From positions 1 through 64,000 of the forward strand of contig NZ_JBALOQ010000035.1 of NCBI RefSeq assembly GCF_036962705.1: DNA of 64,000 nucleotides, read 5' to 3'. A program made the translations under genes and the position numbers. The DNA comes from Ferdinandcohnia sp036962705 (lineage in GTDB: Bacteria; Bacillota; Bacilli; Bacillales; Bacillaceae_L). The notes below the pieces were generated by a model that worked only from the letters and a program-made list of their open reading frames with translations, did not search any database and was not told where the DNA came from. Shown here piece by piece: positions 49,990 to 57,789 of this stretch (positions within the stretch are counted from its first letter, which is position 1; every line of letters starts with the position of its first letter).

Positions 49990-51129
49990 ATGACAGCACG
50001 TTATTTACAAGATGAACATCAAATTTTTCGAGATGCTTTTCGTAAGTTCCTGGAAAAAGAAGCCTACCCCTTTTATAACGTTTGGGAAAAGGACAGGATG
50101 ATTCCTCGCTCTTTTTGGACGAAAATGGGGGAAAATGGCTTCCTTTGCCCATGGGTCGATGAAAAGTATGGAGGTTTTAACGCTGATTTTGCCTATTCTG
50201 TGATCATTAATGAAGAGCTTGAACGAGTTGGGGCAAGCATGATTGGAATCGGTCTTCATAGTGACATCGTGGTTCCTTATTTGAACGAATATGGAACAGA
50301 GGAACAAAAACAAAAATGGCTCCCAAAATGTATTTCAGGTGAAATCATTACAGCAATTGCAATGACAGAGCCAGGTACTGGATCTGATTTGGCGGGGATT
50401 AAAACTACTGCCATAAGTAAGGGTGACCATTATATTGTCAATGGTCAGAAAACATTTATCACAAACGGTATTCATGCCGATTTGGTCGTTGTTGTATGTA
50501 AAACAGATCCGAAAGCAAAACATAAAGGAATTAGTTTGCTTGTAATTGATAGGGATACTCCTGGATTTTCAAGAGGGAGGAAGCTTGATAAGGTAGGTCT
50601 CCATGCCCAAGATACGGCAGAGCTTATTTTTGAAGATGCAATAGTGCCTGCTGAAAACCTCATCGGAATGGAAGGAAAGGGCTTTTATTACTTAATGCAG
50701 CAACTTCAACAGGAACGCTTGATTGTAGCAATATCGGCTCAAATCGCAGCCGAGACAATGCTAAAGCTAACCTTGAAATATGTAAAAGAACGAGAGGCTT
50801 TTGGAAAATCGATTAGTAAATTCCAACATATTCAATTTAAACTTGCCGAAATGGCAACTGAAATCGAGATTGGTAGAACGTTTTTAGATGATTTAATTGA
50901 ACAACATATTGCAGGGAAGGATGTGGTGACAAAAGTTTCAATGGCAAAATGGTGGTTAACCGATATGGCTAAAAAGGTAGCTGCAGAATGTATGCATCTC
51001 CATGGTGGCTATGGATATATGGAGGAATACGAGATTGCTAGAAGGTATCGCGATACTCCTGTATCGGCTATTTATGCAGGTACAAATGAAATTATGAAAA
51101 CGATCATTGTGAAAAAGATGGGGCTATAA
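49990..51129 (+). CDS. Acyl-CoA dehydrogenase (long-chain type)
   Basis: 379-residue flavoenzyme that makes the first double bond in beta-oxidation. FAD and substrate segments: IAMTEPGTGSDLAGI, FITNGIHADLVVV, then CMHLHGGYGYMEEYEIARRY and IYAGTNEIMK near the end. The Glu used as base by medium-chain enzymes (YEGT) is Ala here; long-chain enzymes have Gly at this place and take the base from an earlier helix, so I assign the long-chain type. First gene of a pair with an acyl-CoA ligase, under a cre-covered promoter. Confidence 0.9.
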   Translation: MTARYLQDEHQIFRDAFRKFLEKEAYPFYNVWEKDRMIPRSFWTKMGENGFLCPWVDEKYGGFNADFAYSVIINEELERVGASMIGIGLHSDIVVPYLNEYGTEEQKQKWLPKCISGEIITAIAMTEPGTGSDLAGIKTTAISKGDHYIVNGQKTFITNGIHADLVVVVCKTDPKAKHKGISLLVIDRDTPGFSRGRKLDKVGLHAQDTAELIFEDAIVPAENLIGMEGKGFYYLMQQLQQERLIVAISAQIAAETMLKLTLKYVKEREAFGKSISKFQHIQFKLAEMATEIEIGRTFLDDLIEQHIAGKDVVTKVSMAKWWLTDMAKKVAAECMHLHGGYGYMEEYEIARRYRDTPVSAIYAGTNEIMKTIIVKKMGL

Positions 51130-51165
51130 TTTTTAAAAAATAATATTGAAGTGAGGGAAAAAATT

Positions 51166-52785
51166 ATGATGAATGTACCATTGCTGGTTTCTTCAATGCT
51201 CGAGCGCGCGGAAAGGTATTTTCCAAAGAAAACCGTTGTTTCGAGAACTTCAACAGGAATTGTAACCCATACTTATAAAGAGATAGGAGAGCGAACAAGG
51301 AGATTATCAAGTGCCTTAGAAAAAATAGGCGTGGAGAAAGGTGACCGTGTTGGAACGCTAGCATGGAATCATCATCGTCATCTTGAAGCTTATTTTGCCA
51401 TACCTGGAATTGGAGCAATCTTGCATACAATTAACATTCGTCTTTCACCTGCGCATATTACCTATATCATCAATTATGCTGAGGATAAGGTATTACTTTT
51501 TGACGAAGACCTACTCCCATTATTAGAAAAAGTAAAGGACCAATTAAAATCAGTTGAAGCCTATGTCATCATGACGGATAAAGATGAATTGCCTGAATCA
51601 ACCTTAGAACCCCTTTATCATTATGAGAAAATCGTAAGTGAAGGAAATCCTATATTTGAATTTAAGAAAGATCTAGATGAAAACGATCCGGTAGGAATGT
51701 GCTATACATCTGCAACAACCGGTAATCCAAAAGGGGTAGTCTATTCTAACCGCGGAGTTGTGTTGCATAGTATGGCGCTAGGCCTTGCTGATAGCTCTGG
51801 ATTATCGGAAAGCGATATTGCGATGCCAGTTGTTCCGATGTTCCATGTAAATGCCTGGGGATTGCCATTTGCTTCGGTGTGGTTTGGAACAACACTCGTT
51901 ATGCCGGGCCCATATTTTACTCCAAAGATTTTAGCTGAACTAATAGATTCCGAGAAAGTAACAATGACAGCTGGAGTACCAACAATCTGGCTGGGACTTC
52001 TTAATGAATTAGAGCAAGGAAACTACGATACAAGCAGTTTAACCCGTATCCTATGTGGTGGATCAGCAGCTCCAAAAGGGCTCATTAAAGCCTTTGAATC
52101 AAAATATAAAATTCCTTTTATCCATGCATATGGGATGACTGAAACAACACCCCTTGTTGTTTTATCTCGTCTAAAAAGCTACCAAAATGATCTTTCAGAA
52201 GAAGAAAAATTAGAGATTCGGTCGAAACAAGGGTCTCTCGTACCTCTAGTTGAAATGAAGGCTATTGGAGCGCACGGAGAGGTTGCCAATGACGGAAAAG
52301 AAATGGGGGAGCTCCTTTTAAGAGGAAATTGGATTGCTGATGAGTATTACAAGGATGAGCGAACTAACGAAGCATTTCGTGATGGATGGCTTCATACTGG
52401 AGATGTTGTCACAATCGATGAAGAAGGAGTTGTGAAGATTGTTGACAGAACAAAAGATTTAATCAAGAGCGGTGGAGAATGGATATCCTCTGTCGATATT
52501 GAAAATGCACTCATGGCTCATGATGCCGTTTTCGAAGCGGCCGTTATCGCAGTCCCACATGAAAGATGGCAGGAACGCCCGGTGGCATGTGTTGTATTAA
52601 AGGATGCTGCAAAGGAGCAAACCACAAAGGAAGAGTTGTTCGAGTTTCTAAAGCCACAATTTGCTAAATGGTGGTTACCAGATGATATCATCTTCATGGA
52701 TGAAATTCCGAAAACATCGGTAGGAAAGTTTTTGAAGAGGGCATTAAGGGATCAATTACAGGACCATTTGTCACAAATAAAATAA
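51166..52785 (+). CDS. Fatty-acyl-CoA ligase (AMP-binding)
   Basis: 539 residues of the ANL superfamily. P-loop CYTSATTGNPKGVVYS near residue 180, AYGMTETTPL near 325, GWLHTGDVVTIDEEG near 410, and the final Lys in IPKTSVGKFLKRALRDQL. It charges a medium- or long-chain acid with CoA to feed the dehydrogenase encoded before it. ATG 51166 follows GTGAGGG; a GTG at 51151 is inside that site. 36 bases separate the two genes. Confidence 0.9.
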   Translation: MMNVPLLVSSMLERAERYFPKKTVVSRTSTGIVTHTYKEIGERTRRLSSALEKIGVEKGDRVGTLAWNHHRHLEAYFAIPGIGAILHTINIRLSPAHITYIINYAEDKVLLFDEDLLPLLEKVKDQLKSVEAYVIMTDKDELPESTLEPLYHYEKIVSEGNPIFEFKKDLDENDPVGMCYTSATTGNPKGVVYSNRGVVLHSMALGLADSSGLSESDIAMPVVPMFHVNAWGLPFASVWFGTTLVMPGPYFTPKILAELIDSEKVTMTAGVPTIWLGLLNELEQGNYDTSSLTRILCGGSAAPKGLIKAFESKYKIPFIHAYGMTETTPLVVLSRLKSYQNDLSEEEKLEIRSKQGSLVPLVEMKAIGAHGEVANDGKEMGELLLRGNWIADEYYKDERTNEAFRDGWLHTGDVVTIDEEGVVKIVDRTKDLIKSGGEWISSVDIENALMAHDAVFEAAVIAVPHERWQERPVACVVLKDAAKEQTTKEELFEFLKPQFAKWWLPDDIIFMDEIPKTSVGKFLKRALRDQLQDHLSQIK

Positions 52786-52802
52786 ACTTGTCAGGTCTAA
52801 AT

Positions 52803-52955
52803 CTGGAGATTAAATAGGGATGGCAATCCCGAAAACCCTGTAAAAAGCTCGCAAACCTATGTAAAGTGTTTTGTAACTGGATAAATTCAGGAAATAAAAA
52901 ACGTGCAAACTCCGTAAAGAGGTTTACATCTGGATAAAAACTAGGAGAGATTCGG
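52803..52955. repeat. Degenerate tandem repeat, about 53-54-bp period
   Basis: GCAAAC occurs at 52851 and 52905 and CTGGATAAA at 52877 and 52930, 54 and 53 bases apart, with GTAAAG between them in both units. A decayed copy starts near CTGGAGAT at 52803. It fills most of the gap between the ligase and enoyl-CoA hydratase genes. Confidence 0.6.
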
Positions 52956-52962
52956 AAAAAAA

Positions 52963-52990
52963 GCCATCCAAAGTTTTTTGGATGGCCTAA
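52963..52990 (+). terminator. Probable terminator of acyl-CoA ligase operon
   Basis: GCCATCCAAA pairs with TTTGGATGGC around four bases, then CTAATTTTAG. The T run is weak but the stem is strong. Confidence 0.65.
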
Positions 52991-52993
52991 TTT

Positions 52994-53032
52994 TAGAAAA
53001 CGGTTTCAATTAGATTGATATAATTGTATAAT
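52994..53032 (+). promoter_or_regulatory. Promoter with cre-like site before enoyl-CoA hydratase gene
   Basis: TAGAAAACGGTTTCA (52994-53008) fits the cre consensus with one mismatch (A for T at position 2). TATAAT is at 53027-53032, and a weak TTTCAA -35 lies 17 bases before it, inside the cre-like site. Confidence 0.5.
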
Positions 53033-53062
53033 ATTAGTAACACCATTTAAGGGGGATTACAA

Positions 53063-53851
53063 ATGACAACCGAACAAGTTGAAAAAGTGTTTCTACATAT
53101 TGAAGAGCGAGTAGCATACCTTACTCTTAATCGCCCAAATGCATTAAATTCAATGGATTTTGACATGTTAAATGAGATTTTACATAGTTTAAAGGCAATA
53201 GCAGCCAATGATGAAGTGGATATCCTTGTGTTAGCAGGAAGTGGACGTGCATTTTCAGCTGGCGGAGATATTAAAACAATGTTAAGTTCCACAGATGATA
53301 GTGTTTTTGAACATGTAATGGAACTTATATCTGAAATAACGAAAACGCTCTATCTATTGCCGAAACTAGTAATCAGTGCAATTCACGGACCAGCAGCGGG
53401 ACTAGGTTTGAGCTTTGCACTAGGTGCTGACTATATTATTGCAGATCGACTATCAAACATTGCCATGAATTTCATCCGTATTGGCCTAATTCCAGATGGA
53501 GGGGCACATTTCTTCCTTGAAAAAAGACTTGGTGAAGCAAAAGCTAAGCATGTTATTTGGGAAGGAAAGCAATTGTCACCTGGGGAAGCTTTGCATATTG
53601 GGCTAATTGATGAGGTTGCCGAGGAAGAACTGCAAACTGCTGTCATTCATAAGATCAAAAAGTGGAAAAAGAGACCAATACTAGCTATGATTCAAACCAA
53701 ATCACTTTATAATCAAATGCACTTACCAGAGCTTGAAAAAATACTAGAATTAGAAAAACAAGGTCAGAAGGCAATGAGAAAGACAAAGGACCACGGCGAA
53801 GGTATTCAAGCATTTTTAGAAAAAAGAAAACCAATATTTACTGGTGAATAA
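53063..53851 (+). CDS. yhaR: Enoyl-CoA hydratase/isomerase family protein (YhaR-like)
   Basis: 262 residues of the crotonase fold. Oxyanion-hole segments are AGSGRAFSAGGDIKTM and IHGPAAGLGLSFALG; FIRIGLIPDGGAHFFL follows, where hydratases often have Glu and here Asp-Gly is seen. It probably acts in the beta-oxidation of acyl-CoAs. Start ATG with AGGGGG upstream. Its place between hemZ and yhaQ fits B. subtilis yhaR. Confidence 0.85.
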   Translation: MTTEQVEKVFLHIEERVAYLTLNRPNALNSMDFDMLNEILHSLKAIAANDEVDILVLAGSGRAFSAGGDIKTMLSSTDDSVFEHVMELISEITKTLYLLPKLVISAIHGPAAGLGLSFALGADYIIADRLSNIAMNFIRIGLIPDGGAHFFLEKRLGEAKAKHVIWEGKQLSPGEALHIGLIDEVAEEELQTAVIHKIKKWKKRPILAMIQTKSLYNQMHLPELEKILELEKQGQKAMRKTKDHGEGIQAFLEKRKPIFTGE

Positions 53852-53857
53852 AGAAGC

Positions 53858-53890
53858 AAGTCCCGCTGAAAGTACGGCGGGGCTTTCTTC
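53858..53890. terminator. Terminator between convergent genes
   Basis: AAGTCCCGC pairs with GCGGGGCTT (one G-T pair) across ten bases, then TCTTC. It lies seven bases after the hydratase stop and 35 before the stop of the opposite small gene. Confidence 0.7.
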
Positions 53891-53920
53891 ATAAAAATGC
53901 ACCCCAATCGGAGTGCTCGA

Positions 53921-54103
53921 CTATCGATGAAACAACACTAAATTTCCAGCTGAGCTCGTGCACCGGTGGGTTGTTTCTAAATAATTTTTTTCTTTAAGGA
54001 TTTTCTCTCCTGTTTCCTTTGCTTCTTTTTCACTAGCCGCTTCAAATGATTCCTCAAGCAATTTTTCTCCCGTTTTATCAAACACAGTTAATACATAATT
54101 CAT
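53921..54103 (-). CDS. Small conserved protein, unknown function
   Basis: 60 residues: a beta strand MNYVLTVFDKTGEKLLEES, a helix rich in Glu/Lys (EAASEKEAKETGEKIL), then THRCTSSAGNLVLFHR. GGGAGGG lies about nine bases before ATG 54103. The pattern suggests a small alpha/beta domain. No function known. Confidence 0.7.
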   Translation of the reverse strand: MNYVLTVFDKTGEKLLEESFEAASEKEAKETGEKILKEKNYLETTHRCTSSAGNLVLFHR

Positions 54104-54265
54104 GTCAGTTACCCTCCCATAATAAGTTGAAAATTCTGATACTTAAAGTGTAGAGTATAGCTTGTCTTCTCGCAACATAAAACCAGTAAACAAATGTGGT
54201 ATGATATTTTGGTGAAACTTTTTCGTAACATAATCGTATAAACAACTGGAGAAGGAGGGGTCGAT

Positions 54266-55165
54266 ATGACATTACAGCTAGAACATGTGACAAAACGATT
54301 CGGTAGCTTTACTGCTGTTGATAATCTATCAATCGAAATTCCTGAACGCGAAATGTTCGGATTTCTTGGTGCAAATGGAGCTGGAAAGACCACAACATTC
54401 AGGATGATATTAGGTTTATTGGATGCAACTGATGGAAAAATTAGTTGGGATGGGAAAAAAATCAATTATGATACAAGCCACTTGATCGGGTATCTGCCGG
54501 AGGAAAGAGGTCTATATCCGAAAATGAAGGTACGTGATCAACTTGTATACTTGGCAAGACTACGAGGTATGCAGAAACAAGATATTTTAAAACAAATTGA
54601 TTATTGGCTAGAGCGATTTAAGGTTCCTGAATATGCAACAAAAAAGGTTGAGGAACTTTCAAAAGGAAACCAGCAAAAAATCCAGTTTATCGCTTCTGTA
54701 ATACATAAACCAAAGCTTCTTATTCTTGATGAGCCATTCAGTGGACTAGACCCTGTGAATGTCGAACTTTTAAAAGAGGCTGTTGTGGATTTAAAAAATT
54801 CAGGAACCTCAATTGTGTTTTCCAGTCACCGTATGGAGCATGTTGAGGAATTATGTGAGCATTTATGCATCATGCACCATGGTAAACCAGTTGTACATGG
54901 ATCATTAAAGGAAATAAAGCGCTCATTTGGAAAGAAAAATGTCATTGTACATGCTGATTTTGATATTAGTCATTTAAAAACATTAGCAGGCGTTACAAAG
55001 TCAAAGGAAACTGCAGAAGGACTTAATTTACAGGTTGAAAGTGAAGAGATATCACAAAAAATCCTTGATTCAATTGCAGGAAAAGGTTTTGTTCGAAAGT
55101 TTGTATTAGAAGAACCTTCCTTAAATGATATTTTTATCGAAAAGGTAGGTGCTTCGTATGAGTAA
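54266..55165 (+). CDS. yhaQ: ABC transporter ATPase YhaQ (NatA-like)
   Basis: 299 residues with Walker A GANGAGKTT, signature LSKGNQQKIQF, Walker B LLILDEPFSGLDP and the switch His in FSSHRMEH. The C-terminal 80 residues are the extension typical of NatA-type exporters. It works with YhaP, next in the operon, whose start lies inside its last codons. Relatives export sodium, but the YhaQP substrate is not established. Confidence 0.92.
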   Translation: MTLQLEHVTKRFGSFTAVDNLSIEIPEREMFGFLGANGAGKTTTFRMILGLLDATDGKISWDGKKINYDTSHLIGYLPEERGLYPKMKVRDQLVYLARLRGMQKQDILKQIDYWLERFKVPEYATKKVEELSKGNQQKIQFIASVIHKPKLLILDEPFSGLDPVNVELLKEAVVDLKNSGTSIVFSSHRMEHVEELCEHLCIMHHGKPVVHGSLKEIKRSFGKKNVIVHADFDISHLKTLAGVTKSKETAEGLNLQVESEEISQKILDSIAGKGFVRKFVLEEPSLNDIFIEKVGASYE

Positions 55166-56411
55166 ATTTTGGATTATCCTATTTCACACATATGTGAGTA
55201 AATTAAAGACAAAATCCTTTATAATCACTACCCTTATAACTGCACTCATTATTTTTGGTCTTGCAAACATTCAAACCATCATTGAAAAATTTGATGAAGA
55301 TGAAACAAGCCATATTGCTGTTCTAACCGAGTCAGATAGTCTTTATCAAGCATATGAACAAACTTTAACAGCAATGTCTAGTGATATCGTTATTGAAAAA
55401 ATAGACGAAACTGAAGAGCAAGCAAAAGATCTAGTAACAGCTGAAGAAATTACTGGATATCTCATTTTGACAGAGACGTCTGAAGGACTACCAGAGGGGG
55501 TATATAAAGCCCCGTCGATTACTGATTCGGAAATCACTGGTCAGCTTGAACAAGCTCTTCAACAATTGAAGGTGACAATCGCAACGACAAAAGCGGGATT
55601 ATCTTCTGAGCAGATAAATGAACTATATGCTCCTGTTCAATTTGAAAAACAAGCTCTTGAGGAAAATGCAAAATCTGAGGAAGAACTAAATCAAGCGCGT
55701 GGCCTAGTATATGTCCTTTTATTTGTTATCTATTTTGCAGTCATCATGTACGCAAATATGATTGCAATGGAGGTTGCGACTGAAAAATCATCCCGTGTAA
55801 TGGAAATTCTCATTTCAAGTGTTTCCCCGATTAAGCAAATGTTTGGGAAAATCCTTGGTATTGCTTTATTAAGCTTAACCCAGTTTGCTGTCATTTTAGC
55901 GGTTGGATATGGTTCCTTAAAGCAAAGCATGAGTGGAATGGAAGGCGGATTTTTTGAAGTGTTTGGCTTTGGAGATCTACCGGTTTCAACTTTTGTATAT
56001 GCCGGAGTTTTCTTCATTTTAGGCTATTTCCTATTTGCAACACTTGCTGCCTTTTTAGGTTCATTGGTAAGTCGTATTGAAGATGTTCAACAAATGATTA
56101 CCCCGATGACCTTATTAATTGTCGCTGCATTTATGATTGCAATGTTTGGCCTAACAAAACCTGAATCATCTGTGATTACCGTTACTTCATTTATTCCGTT
56201 TTTTGCACCAATGATCATGTTCCTTCGTGTGGGGATGCTAACACTACCAACCTGGGAAATCGCACTATCAATCGGAATACTAGTGCTAACCATTACGTTC
56301 TTAGCGATTTTCGGTGCACGAGTTTACCGAGGAGGAGTCCTAATGTATGGAAAATCATCCTCCTTCAAAGACATTAAGAAAGCACTACAACTAACAAAAA
56401 ATGATAAATAA
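55158..56411 (+). CDS. yhaP: ABC transporter permease YhaP (NatB-like)
   Basis: 417 residues: one helix at about 18-40, a large extracellular part to about 170, then a bundle of five helices with VYVLLFVIYFAVIMYANMIA and AMEVATEKSSRVMEILISSV, the family sequence of NatB/ABC-2 permeases. It overlaps yhaQ by eight bases. Repeat C3 starts right at its stop codon. Confidence 0.9.
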   Translation: MSKFWIILFHTYVSKLKTKSFIITTLITALIIFGLANIQTIIEKFDEDETSHIAVLTESDSLYQAYEQTLTAMSSDIVIEKIDETEEQAKDLVTAEEITGYLILTETSEGLPEGVYKAPSITDSEITGQLEQALQQLKVTIATTKAGLSSEQINELYAPVQFEKQALEENAKSEEELNQARGLVYVLLFVIYFAVIMYANMIAMEVATEKSSRVMEILISSVSPIKQMFGKILGIALLSLTQFAVILAVGYGSLKQSMSGMEGGFFEVFGFGDLPVSTFVYAGVFFILGYFLFATLAAFLGSLVSRIEDVQQMITPMTLLIVAAFMIAMFGLTKPESSVITVTSFIPFFAPMIMFLRVGMLTLPTWEIALSIGILVLTITFLAIFGARVYRGGVLMYGKSSSFKDIKKALQLTKNDK

Positions 56412-56476
56412 GGTACCAGAGGGACGGTTCTTCTGGTTCCAATTTAACCGAGGGAGTGCAACCCTCGGTTTTTTAA
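56411..56476 (+). terminator. Half copy of repeat C (copy 3) leading into a terminator
   Basis: GGTACCAGAGGGACGG and TTCTTCTGGTTCC (56413-56440) is the left half of family C. The right half is absent; instead AACCGAGGG (56446) pairs with CCCTCGGTT (56470) and is followed by TTTTTT. Confidence 0.8.
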
Positions 56477-56552
56477 ATTTCACAAAACAAGAACGTGCAT
56501 TCGTATTCATGAGGTGGTAGAATAAAGATAACAGAACAAAGGGAGCGTTGAA

Positions 56553-57785
56553 ATGAGTTCAATCACTTTTTTACATATCGCGGATTTACATTTGGACAGC
56601 CCATTTTCAGGTTTAGCTAGCCTTCCGACTGAAATATTTAAGCGTGTACAAGAAAGTACTTTTACATCTTTGACTAGATTAATCAATATTGCAATTGAGA
56701 AAAAGGTAGATTTCGTAGTGATTGCTGGTGATTTATTTGACGGAGAAGATCGCAGCCTTCGTGCACAGTCCCGATTTCGAAAGGAAATGGAACGACTAAA
56801 AGAACATAACATTGAAGCTTTTGTCATTCACGGGAATCACGACCATCTTAGCGGAAACTGGCCACATTTTAAGTGGCCAAGCAATGTCCATGTGTTTCAA
56901 AATGAAAAAGTCGATGTAATTCCTTATATAAAAAATGGGGAAACAATTGCAAACATTTACGGCTTTAGTTATGCAAAGAGAGCCGTGCTTGAAAACAAAA
57001 CCTCATCTTATGAAAAAAAAGAAGATGCACCCTTTCATATAGGCATCTTACACGGTAGCAGAGAAGGGGAAGGTGCACATAGTCGCTATGCGCCATTCTT
57101 ACTTTCAGATCTCAAGCAAAAAGGATTCGATTACTGGGCCCTAGGGCATATTCACACAAGAGAGATTCTTTCCGAAGAGCCACCTATTGTATATCCTGGC
57201 AATATCCAAGGAAGACATAAAAAAGAAACTGGTGAAAAAGGTGGTTATCTTGTAAAGCTTTCGAAGACCGGAGCAGACTTTACATTTTTCCCAACATCAG
57301 ATCTTATATGGGAGAATACGACAATCGACATTTCTGAGATCGCTAGTTTTGACCAGCTTGTTGATGAGACACTTTCCCATCTAGATGATTTTCGTAAAGA
57401 AAACCAGGGCATATTTTTAACGATTGAATTTACAGGAACAGGTCCACTCCATGATCAACTTCAAGATAAAGGGATGCAAGAAGACCTATTATCACTTTTA
57501 AACGATGACATTACAGTAAAGAATTTTGTTTATGTTGTGGAAATGAAACAAGACACACAATTGGAATTTGATAGAGAAAAAGTAAAGCATGACTCTCATT
57601 TTATTGGAGATTTGTTAGAAAATATGGAGACATATCAGGATTTTAATCAGGCACTACTTCCTTTACGGAACCACCAAAGCTTTCGTAGGTATATTGACAC
57701 TTTTACAAGCGAAGAACTACATGAAATACTTCAAGATGCTGAAAAACTGATCCTACGGGAACTGTACCATTCAAACAGGGGGTGA
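56553..57785 (+). CDS. yhaO: DNA repair exonuclease YhaO (SbcD/Mre11-like)
   Basis: 410-residue calcineurin-like phosphoesterase. Metal-binding motifs: IADLHLDSPF, VIAGDLFDGED, VIHGNHDHLS, LHGSREGEG and YWALGHIHTRE. Relatives are Mre11/SbcD nucleases working with an SMC-like ATPase, which is the next gene, YhaN, four bases downstream. GGGAGCG lies before ATG 56553. The two probably form a complex that processes DNA ends. Confidence 0.9.
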   Translation: MSSITFLHIADLHLDSPFSGLASLPTEIFKRVQESTFTSLTRLINIAIEKKVDFVVIAGDLFDGEDRSLRAQSRFRKEMERLKEHNIEAFVIHGNHDHLSGNWPHFKWPSNVHVFQNEKVDVIPYIKNGETIANIYGFSYAKRAVLENKTSSYEKKEDAPFHIGILHGSREGEGAHSRYAPFLLSDLKQKGFDYWALGHIHTREILSEEPPIVYPGNIQGRHKKETGEKGGYLVKLSKTGADFTFFPTSDLIWENTTIDISEIASFDQLVDETLSHLDDFRKENQGIFLTIEFTGTGPLHDQLQDKGMQEDLLSLLNDDITVKNFVYVVEMKQDTQLEFDREKVKHDSHFIGDLLENMETYQDFNQALLPLRNHQSFRRYIDTFTSEELHEILQDAEKLILRELYHSNRG

Positions 57786-57789
57786 TGAT

